10,235 nucleotides of DNA from the NCBI GenBank assembly GCA_031278665.1, contig JAITKC010000372.1, forward strand, positions 1 through 10,235, in the 5' to 3' direction. The number at the start of each line of letters is the position of its first letter. Position 1 is the first letter of the stretch. The notes under the pieces were generated by a model, which was given only the letters and a program-made list of their open reading frames with translations, had not been told where the DNA came from and did not search any database. The translations under genes and the position numbers were made by a program. The DNA is from Bifidobacteriaceae bacterium. GTDB lineage: Bacteria; Actinomycetota; Actinomycetes; Actinomycetales; WQXJ01. Below, piece after piece: positions 4,961-10,235 of the stretch.

Positions 4961-7900
4961 CGCTCAGTTATTTGCCGCAATTGCTTGCCGGGGACCCCGC
5001 CATGGCGGCGGTCCTCGAGCGGGTGGCGGACAGGGGCCGCCTGAACCCGGACGAAACCGACCACGTCGACATCGCCGCGGTCGAGCCGGTCCGCCCCGCC
5101 TTGGTGGCGGCGATCGCCCGGGAGATGGCCGAATCGCGCCGCCGCGCTCACCCGGGCCACCCCGGGCCGCATCCGCCGGTGGTCGTCATAACCGCGTCCA
5201 CCAGCGCGGCCGAGGAGTTGGCCGAAGCGGCCGCCGCCATGATGCCGAGGGACGCCATCGCCGTCCTGCCGGCCTGGGAGACGTTGCCGCATGAGCGGCT
5301 TTCTCCCCGGGCCGACACGCTCGGGCGGCGCACGGCCGTTTTCCGGCGTCTCGCCCATCCCGAGCCCGCCGGCCGTCGCGGTCCAATAGAACTGCTGGTC
5401 ACGCCGTTGCGCTCGGCGTTGCAACCGGTTGTGGCGGGATTGGGCGAACTTGAGCCGGTCAAGTTGGCGCCGGGCGACCAAGCCGAACTGGCGACTGTGG
5501 CGCAGCGTCTAGCGGACCTGGCCTACCGGCGGGTCGACATGGTCACCCGCCGGGGCGAGTTCGCGGTTCGCGGCGGCATCCTCGACGTCTTCCCGCCGAG
5601 CGAGGACCACGCGGTGCGGGTCGATTTCTGGGGCGACGAGGTCGAGGAGATCCGCCATTTCGCCGTCCTCGACCAGCGCTCGTCCGAGTTGGTCGAAGAC
5701 GGGCTGTGGGCGCCGGCTTGCGGCGAGTTGCTGCTCACGCCGGCGGTCCGGGCGCGGGCCGGAGCGTTGGTCGGACAACTGCCGGGGATCGCCGACATGC
5801 TCGACCAACTGGCCCAAGGGATCGCGGTCGAAGGAATGGAGTCGCTCATTCCAGTGCTGGCCGACGGGCTGACGCCGGTCCTGAACCTGGTTCCAAAAGG
5901 CTCGCTGATGCTGTTTCTGGAACCCGAGCGGCTGCGCCGGCGGGCCGAAGATCTGTTGACGACAGCCCGCGAGTTCCTCGAGGCCGCCTGGGAGGCGGCC
6001 GCCGTCGGCGCCGACTCGCCGATCGATTTGGCCAAAGGCTCATTTCTGACGCTCGACCAATTACATGACGAGGCCCAGGCGATCGGCTGCGGTTGGTGGA
6101 CCACGTCGGCCTTCGGCCTGCCGGCCGAAGAAGCGGGCCAACCGGGCCATCTGGACGGGCAGACTGTGCGACTGGCGTTGGGGGCCCGCCAACTGGATAA
6201 CTATCACGGCAAAGTCTCCGCCGCCGTCAAACAGTTGCGGAACTGGGTCAAAGACGGTTGGCAGGTGGTCCTGACAACCGAGGGGGCCGGCCCGGCCAAG
6301 CGGCTGGCGGAGCGCCTGGGAGGCGAAGGCGTGCCGGCCCGAATGATCCCCGACTTGGACCAGGCCAGCCTCGGCCAGGGGGTGGTGGCGGTGACGACCG
6401 CCTCCGGCGCCGGATTTCAAGTGCCGTCCCTCAAACTGGCGGTGGTCAGCCAAAAAGATCTGACCGGACGGTCCGGAACTTCGACCCGCGACATGCGCCG
6501 GATGCCGTCCCGGCGCAAAGCCGCCGTCGATCCGCTCCAGTTGACGGCCGGCGACTTGGTGGTCCACGAACAACACGGGGTGGGCCGTTTCGTCGAATTG
6601 GTCAACCGGACTATCGGCGCCGGCGCCACGGCGGCCACCAGGGAATACCTGCTGATCGAATACGCCGCGTCAAAACGCGGCCAACCGGGCGACCGGCTGT
6701 ATGTCCCGACCGACTCGCTTGACCAGGTCACCCGCTACGTCGGCGGCGAAAACCCGGCCCTGAGCAAACTCGGCGGATCGGACTGGGCCAAGACCAAAGC
6801 CCGCGCCCGCCGGGCCGTCAGCGACTTGGCCGAGGAGCTGATTCGTCTGTACGCCGCCCGCATGGCGACTAAGGGCTTCGCCTTCGGCCCGGACACCCCC
6901 TGGCAGCGCGAACTCGAGGACGCCTTCGCCTACGTCGAGACGCCGGACCAGTTGACGACAATTGACGAAGTCAAAGCGGACATGCGCCAAACGCCGCCAA
7001 TGGATCGCTTGATCTGCGGCGACGTCGGCTACGGCAAGACTGAGATCGCGGTCCGGGCGGCCTTCAAGGCGGTTCAGGACGGCAAACAGGTGGCGGTGTT
7101 GGCGCCGACCACTTTGTTGGTGCGCCAACACATGGAGACTTTCACCGATCGGTACGCGCCGTTCCCGGTCGAGGTCCGGGCGCTGTCGCGGTTCCAGAAG
7201 CCGAAGGAGGCCCGCAAGACCAAAGAGGATTTGGCGGCCGGCAAAGTCGACGTCGTGATCGGCACGCATTCCCTGGTCACCGGCGACGTCAGGTTTAAAG
7301 ATCTGGGTTTGGTGATAGTGGACGAGGAGCAGCGCTTCGGCGTGGAGCACAAAGAGACCCTGAAGGCGCAGCGCCCGGAGGTCGACGTGCTGTCGATGTC
7401 GGCCACGCCGATCCCCCGGACTATGGAGATGGCGGTCAGCGGCATCCGCCAAATGTCGACTTTGACCACGCCCCCGGAGGAGCGCCACCCGGTCTTGACC
7501 TATGTCGGTCCGCGCACGCCCGGCCAGATCACCGCCGCCGTGCGACGCGAACTACTGCGCGAGGGACAGGTTTTTTACGTCCACAACCGGGTTCAGTCGA
7601 TCAACCGGGTGGCGGCCGGTCTGGCCGAATTGATCCCGGAGGCCAAGATCGCCATCGCCCACGGCCAGATGCGCGAAAGCCAACTCGAGCAGGTGATGGT
7701 CGACTTCTGGGAGAAACGGTTCGACATTTTGGTTTGCACCACGATTGTCGAGACGGGCCTCGACATCGCCAACGCCAACACCCTGATAGTGGACGATGCC
7801 GACCGGTTCGGTTTGGCGCAGCTCCACCAGTTGCGCGGACGGGTCGGCCGGGGCAAAGAGCGCGCCTACGCCTACTTTTTCTACGGCCAGGGCAAGACGC

Positions 7901-8610
7901 TGACCGAAACCGCCCACGACCGCCTGTCGACTATCGCCGCCCAGTCGGAGCTTGGCGCCGGCATGCAGGTGGCCTTGAAAGACCTTGAGATCAGGGGGGC
8001 CGGCAATCTGCTCGGCGGCGAACAGTCGGGGCACATCGCCGGCGTCGGCTTCGACCTCTACCTGCGCATGATGGCCGAGGCCGTGGCCGGCGCCAAAGGC
8101 GAAAACGATCAACAGCCGCCGGCCGAAGTGCAGCTTGAGTTGCCGGTCAACGCCCACATTCCGAGTTCGTATATCGACGGCGACCGGCTGCGGCTGGAGG
8201 CTTACGCCAAACTGTCGTCGTCGGCATCGTCGGATGACCTGAAAACTGTGGCCGACGAGTTGACCGACCGCTACGGCCCGATCCCCGAGCCGGTCGAGGC
8301 GCTGTTCGAGATCGCCGAGTTGCGCCTGCGGGCGCGCGCCGGCGGGCTTGCCCAGGTCACCGCCCAGGGCAAGTTCGTTCGGCTGAGCCCCTGCGTCCTG
8401 GCCGAATCGCAGCAACTGTGGTTGCGGCGGGTGGCCCCGGGCACGGTGGTCAAACCGGCCACGCGAACGGTGCTGGTGGCCATCCCGCGGGTCGGCGGGC
8501 GGTTGTCAGACCCCGCCATGACCGGCGTTGACCTGGTCAGATGGCTTAGCGGGCTGATTGACGACCTGATCAAACGGGCGCCGAGGGCGAAGTCGGCGGA
8601 CGCCGCGTAA
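4957..8610 (+). CDS. mfd: Transcription-repair coupling factor Mfd
   Basis: A 1217-residue DNA translocase that removes RNA polymerase stalled at lesions and recruits UvrA for nucleotide excision repair. The N-terminal UvrB-like module (about 1–400) includes PAWETLPHERLSPR at 105–118 and lacks an ATPase site, as usual. The RNA polymerase-interacting (CarD-like) domain starts near 530 (GDLVVHEQHGVGRF). The RecG-like motor has Walker A GDVGYGKTE at 688–696, DEEQ at 789–792, SATP at 815–818, the ETGLDI segment at 932–937 and QLHQLRGRVGRG at 955–966. The C-terminal TRCF domain follows from about 1055. The frame is open further upstream, but that part is a shadow of pth; the GTG at 4957 overlaps the pth stop and gives a normal N-terminus and length. 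GGAGG lies 13 bases upstream, rather far, so coupling to pth is likely. Nothing is truncated. Confidence 0.97.
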   Translation: MTLSYLPQLLAGDPAMAAVLERVADRGRLNPDETDHVDIAAVEPVRPALVAAIAREMAESRRRAHPGHPGPHPPVVVITASTSAAEELAEAAAAMMPRDAIAVLPAWETLPHERLSPRADTLGRRTAVFRRLAHPEPAGRRGPIELLVTPLRSALQPVVAGLGELEPVKLAPGDQAELATVAQRLADLAYRRVDMVTRRGEFAVRGGILDVFPPSEDHAVRVDFWGDEVEEIRHFAVLDQRSSELVEDGLWAPACGELLLTPAVRARAGALVGQLPGIADMLDQLAQGIAVEGMESLIPVLADGLTPVLNLVPKGSLMLFLEPERLRRRAEDLLTTAREFLEAAWEAAAVGADSPIDLAKGSFLTLDQLHDEAQAIGCGWWTTSAFGLPAEEAGQPGHLDGQTVRLALGARQLDNYHGKVSAAVKQLRNWVKDGWQVVLTTEGAGPAKRLAERLGGEGVPARMIPDLDQASLGQGVVAVTTASGAGFQVPSLKLAVVSQKDLTGRSGTSTRDMRRMPSRRKAAVDPLQLTAGDLVVHEQHGVGRFVELVNRTIGAGATAATREYLLIEYAASKRGQPGDRLYVPTDSLDQVTRYVGGENPALSKLGGSDWAKTKARARRAVSDLAEELIRLYAARMATKGFAFGPDTPWQRELEDAFAYVETPDQLTTIDEVKADMRQTPPMDRLICGDVGYGKTEIAVRAAFKAVQDGKQVAVLAPTTLLVRQHMETFTDRYAPFPVEVRALSRFQKPKEARKTKEDLAAGKVDVVIGTHSLVTGDVRFKDLGLVIVDEEQRFGVEHKETLKAQRPEVDVLSMSATPIPRTMEMAVSGIRQMSTLTTPPEERHPVLTYVGPRTPGQITAAVRRELLREGQVFYVHNRVQSINRVAAGLAELIPEAKIAIAHGQMRESQLEQVMVDFWEKRFDILVCTTIVETGLDIANANTLIVDDADRFGLAQLHQLRGRVGRGKERAYAYFFYGQGKTLTETAHDRLSTIAAQSELGAGMQVALKDLEIRGAGNLLGGEQSGHIAGVGFDLYLRMMAEAVAGAKGENDQQPPAEVQLELPVNAHIPSSYIDGDRLRLEAYAKLSSSASSDDLKTVADELTDRYGPIPEPVEALFEIAELRLRARAGGLAQVTAQGKFVRLSPCVLAESQQLWLRRVAPGTVVKPATRTVLVAIPRVGGRLSDPAMTGVDLVRWLSGLIDDLIKRAPRAKSADAA

Positions 8611-8654
8611 GATGGGGGCGGAATGCGGCCGCTCGGCGGCGAACCCGAGGACCC

Positions 8655-8663
8655 GAGGAAGGG
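8655..8663 (+). promoter_or_regulatory. Ribosome binding site deciding a TTG start
   Basis: GAGGAAGGG ends seven bases before TTG at 8671. It argues for this TTG rather than the in-frame ATG at 8623, which would put 16 charged residues before the signal peptide. The ATG does have a weaker G-rich stretch before it. Confidence 0.6.
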
Positions 8664-8670
8664 AATCGAT

Positions 8671-9330
8671 TTGGCTCTCAAACGCTTGAATCGGCGCGTC
8701 GTCTTGGCGGCGCTCGGCTGTTTGCTGGCCACGCCAACTCTGGCGGCCTGCGACCAGCCAAGCGTGGCCGCGGTGATCGGCTCGCGGGTGGTCAGCCAAG
8801 AGCGGCTGGCGCGGCTGACCGACAATTACAACTTGGTCTTCGAGTTGATCGGCGGCCAGGGCCTGACCGCCCAAGAAATTCTGGGGCAGGTGATCGCCGA
8901 TCAAGTCTCGGCCGAGGTCCTGAACAGCCGCGCCGATTCGTCTCTGGCCGAATCGGTTGAGATCGTCACCGCCGCCGAACTGGCCCAACTTCTGACTGAA
9001 AGCTATGGGGTGGCCGAGGACCTGACGGCCCCGATCTTGTCCCTCGACCAAGGCAGCGTCGACCTGATTCTGGGCAGTCGCATCCAGGTGGTCGCCGGCG
9101 CGCTCGAATCAGCCGAACTGACCACCGAAGACGTCGTCGCCGTGTTGTCCGAAGTCCGCGTCAACCCCCGGTTCGGGGAGCTGGTGGACATCGAGTCGCT
9201 CGACACGACCCCGGTGCCGATCAGCCCCTCTTGGCTGATCAGCCTTGACTCGTTGTCCGCCGACCAGGCGGACGACAGTTTGGACGACGGCTCCGGCGAA
9301 ATCGAATCCAATCCGGAAGTCGCCGAGTGA
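8671..9330 (+). CDS. SurA-N-like lipoprotein (chaperone-type, no PPIase domain)
   Basis: A 219-residue secreted lipoprotein. A basic N-region (KRLNRR at 4–9), a hydrophobic core and the lipobox LAAC ending at Cys27 mark lipid anchoring on the outer face of the membrane. The segment SVAAVIGSRVVSQERL (31–46) matches the start of SurA/PrsA-type chaperone domains, and VRVNPRFG at 162–169 resembles the closing strand of such proteins. No parvulin prolyl isomerase domain fits in the remaining length, so a holding or folding chaperone role is inferred rather than isomerase activity. An acidic, Ser/Asp-rich tail covers the last 30 residues. A SurA-like or small lipoprotein gene near mfd and mazG is a known actinobacterial arrangement (lpqU beside mazG in Mycobacterium tuberculosis), although the order differs here. 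It lies 60 bases after mfd and overlaps mazG by four bases (GTGA). Confidence 0.8.
   Translation: MALKRLNRRVVLAALGCLLATPTLAACDQPSVAAVIGSRVVSQERLARLTDNYNLVFELIGGQGLTAQEILGQVIADQVSAEVLNSRADSSLAESVEIVTAAELAQLLTESYGVAEDLTAPILSLDQGSVDLILGSRIQVVAGALESAELTTEDVVAVLSEVRVNPRFGELVDIESLDTTPVPISPSWLISLDSLSADQADDSLDDGSGEIESNPEVAE
9219..9244 (+). repeat. Inverted repeat with a third arm, inside the SurA-like gene
   Basis: GATCAGCC (9219–9226) and GGCTGATC (9233–9240) form a perfect eight-base stem with a six-base loop. The right arm is also half of the perfect 12-base palindrome GGCTGATCAGCC at 9233–9244, so the arm motif occurs three times. It lies within codons for the IS-P-S-W-L-IS segment, about 85 bases before the mazG start. 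Confidence 0.75.
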
Positions 9331-10136
9331 CGGCTTTGAACCAGGAACTAGACGCCCCCGGCGCCGCCCGCGCCGGACCGCCTTTGGCCGGCGTCGCCCA
9401 ACTGGTCGCGACTATGGAGCGGTTGCGGGCGCCGGGCGGCTGCCCCTGGGACGCCCGGCAAACCCACGCCTCGCTGGTCCAGTACCTCCTCGAGGAGGCT
9501 TATGAGACGGCCGAGGCGATTGAACACGGCAGCCGCGACGACCTCCGCGAAGAGCTCGGCGACGTGCTCCTTCAAGTGGTGTTCCACGCCTCGATCGCCG
9601 CCGAACACGCCGACGACGCCTTCGACTTGGACCAGATCGCCCTGGGCGTGGCCGACAAACTGGTCCGCCGCCACCCCCACGTCTTCGCCGCCGGCCAGAC
9701 CGCGCGAATGTCGGCCGAGGAGTCCCACCGGCGCTGGGACAAGATCAAGGCCGAGGAGAAGTCCCGCCGCTCGGTCTTGGACGGCATCCCGGCCGCCCAG
9801 TCCCCGCTGGCCCGGGCCCAAAAGGTTTTCGGCCGCGCTCGCCGCGCCGGCATCGATCTGACCGGTTTGGGTTTGCCGCCGCTGCCCGATGCCGCCGGCC
9901 CGGCTCCGGGCGGCGGCTTGGACCCAGCCGGCTTGGCGCGGGTGCCTGATGCGCCGGCCGACGGCGCGGCATCGGACAATGGCGACGACTTGGGCGAACG
10001 GCTGGCGGCCTTGGCGCGGGAAGCCGACGCCCGGGGCTTGGACGCCGAACAAGAGCTGCGGGCCGCGACTCGCCGGTTGGAGGCTCGGATCAAAAACTAT
10101 GAGGCCCTGCAAGGGCCCAGACAAGGAGGCGCGTGA
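9327..10136 (+). CDS. mazG: Nucleoside triphosphate pyrophosphohydrolase MazG
   Basis: A 269-residue enzyme of the all-alpha NTP pyrophosphohydrolase family, which hydrolyses NTPs or dNTPs to monophosphates and cleans the nucleotide pool. The N-terminal MazG domain is intact: CPWDARQTHASL at 39–50, the metal-binding EEAYE at 56–60 and EELGD at 75–79, then RRHPHVF at 114–120 and RWDKIKAEEK at 136–145. The second MazG domain found in E. coli seems reduced: where its metal-binding helix should be there is a Pro/Gly/Ala-rich stretch (about 178–220), while the closing part (LGERLAALAREAD…AEQELRAATRRLEARI, 222–255) is still recognisable. The GTG start overlaps the preceding stop (GTGA) and has GGAAG eight bases upstream. 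It is normally cytoplasmic, and is co-transcribed here with mfd by position. Confidence 0.93.
   Translation: MTALNQELDAPGAARAGPPLAGVAQLVATMERLRAPGGCPWDARQTHASLVQYLLEEAYETAEAIEHGSRDDLREELGDVLLQVVFHASIAAEHADDAFDLDQIALGVADKLVRRHPHVFAAGQTARMSAEESHRRWDKIKAEEKSRRSVLDGIPAAQSPLARAQKVFGRARRAGIDLTGLGLPPLPDAAGPAPGGGLDPAGLARVPDAPADGAASDNGDDLGERLAALAREADARGLDAEQELRAATRRLEARIKNYEALQGPRQGGA
10123..10129 (+). promoter_or_regulatory. Strong ribosome binding site of the pntA-like gene
   Basis: AAGGAGG, a full match to the anti-16S consensus, lies six bases before the ATG at 10136 and inside the last codons of mazG. It is the best ribosome binding site in the window and supports high expression of the next gene. 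Confidence 0.8.
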
Positions 10137-10235
10137 TGTTGATTGGTGTGCCGAGGGAGTCGGTTGGTGGTGAGCGTCGGGTGGCGGTGTCGCCGGGGTC
10201 GGTGGCGCAGTTGGTGAGGTTGGGTTATTCGGTGG
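10136..10235 (+). CDS. pntA: NAD(P) transhydrogenase alpha subunit, N-terminal fragment (cut by window end)
   Basis: The first 33 codons of a gene whose ATG shares one base with the mazG stop (TGATG). The product begins MLIGVPRES and continues with GERRVAVSPGSVAQLVRLGY, matching the N-terminus of PntA, the NAD(H)-binding subunit of the membrane proton-translocating transhydrogenase, which interconverts NADH and NADPH. Alanine dehydrogenase shares this fold and start (GVP-E…RVA–P), so it is the main alternative; the PRE…GERRVA spacing favours PntA. Only the N-terminal part is visible, so completeness is unknown. Every visible codon ends in G or T, unlike all the upstream genes. Confidence 0.75.
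   Translation, partial: MLIGVPRESVGGERRVAVSPGSVAQLVRLGYSV

Noticed and set aside
6670..8415. Two long minus-strand open frames opposite mfd
   Set aside because: Mfd motifs are complete on the plus strand. The antisense frames show no motif and are expected when third positions are nearly always G or C.
8608..8613. TAAGAT over the mfd stop as a −10 element for the SurA-like gene
   Set aside because: No −35-like sequence is found about 17 bases upstream, and the T-A-A is needed as the mfd stop, so chance is likely. Readthrough from mfd suffices.
9348..10124. Long minus-strand open frame opposite mazG
   Set aside because: It is the mirror of an intact mazG with metal-binding motifs, and its own product has no family signature.

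Overview
The window comes from a high-GC Gram-positive bacterium, most likely an actinobacterium (Actinomycetota). The support is very high GC, G/C-ending codons, frequent GTG and TTG starts, strong purine-rich ribosome binding sites, and the block rplY–pth–mfd–(SurA-like lipoprotein)–mazG, which resembles actinobacterial gene order. No finer taxonomic placement can be supported.

Layout. (1) Positions 1–2832, minus strand: an energy-coupling-factor (ECF) type importer operon read right to left. It holds the transmembrane protein EcfT, a double-ATPase EcfA–EcfA' fusion, and the first 26 codons of a hydrophobic protein that is probably the substrate-binding S component. Adjacent genes overlap by 28 and 43 bases, so translation is probably coupled. 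A good promoter (TTGACT, 17-base spacer, TAGCCT) lies about 120 bases upstream of ecfT, and the leader between them contains stems that can pair in mutually exclusive ways. (2) Positions 2833–3102: divergent intergenic region. (3) Positions 3103–3543, plus strand: a small cysteine-containing lipoprotein of unknown function. (4) Positions 3706–10136, plus strand: rplY (ribosomal protein L25/Ctc), pth (peptidyl-tRNA hydrolase), mfd (transcription-repair coupling factor), a SurA-N-like lipoprotein and mazG (nucleotide pyrophosphohydrolase), tightly packed with two GTGA stop/start overlaps. (5) Positions 10136–10235: the start of a gene resembling NAD(P) transhydrogenase alpha subunit (pntA), overlapping the mazG stop and cut by the window end.

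How they fit. The plus-strand block is housekeeping: ribosome assembly and stress (L25), recycling of stalled peptidyl-tRNA (Pth), rescue of stalled RNA polymerase and strand-specific repair (Mfd), nucleotide-pool cleaning (MazG), and extracytoplasmic protein handling (SurA-like). The minus-strand block is a dedicated vitamin or micronutrient importer whose substrate cannot be read from this window.

Most of the window is ordinary. The observations most worth a second look are the switch-like leader of the ECF operon, the abrupt change in codon choice at the pntA start (no codon in the visible 33 ends in C or A), the 12-base tandem repeat in the EcfA linker, the apparently degenerate second half of MazG, and a triple-arm inverted repeat inside the SurA-like gene. 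No mobile element, CRISPR array, tRNA or rRNA was seen.
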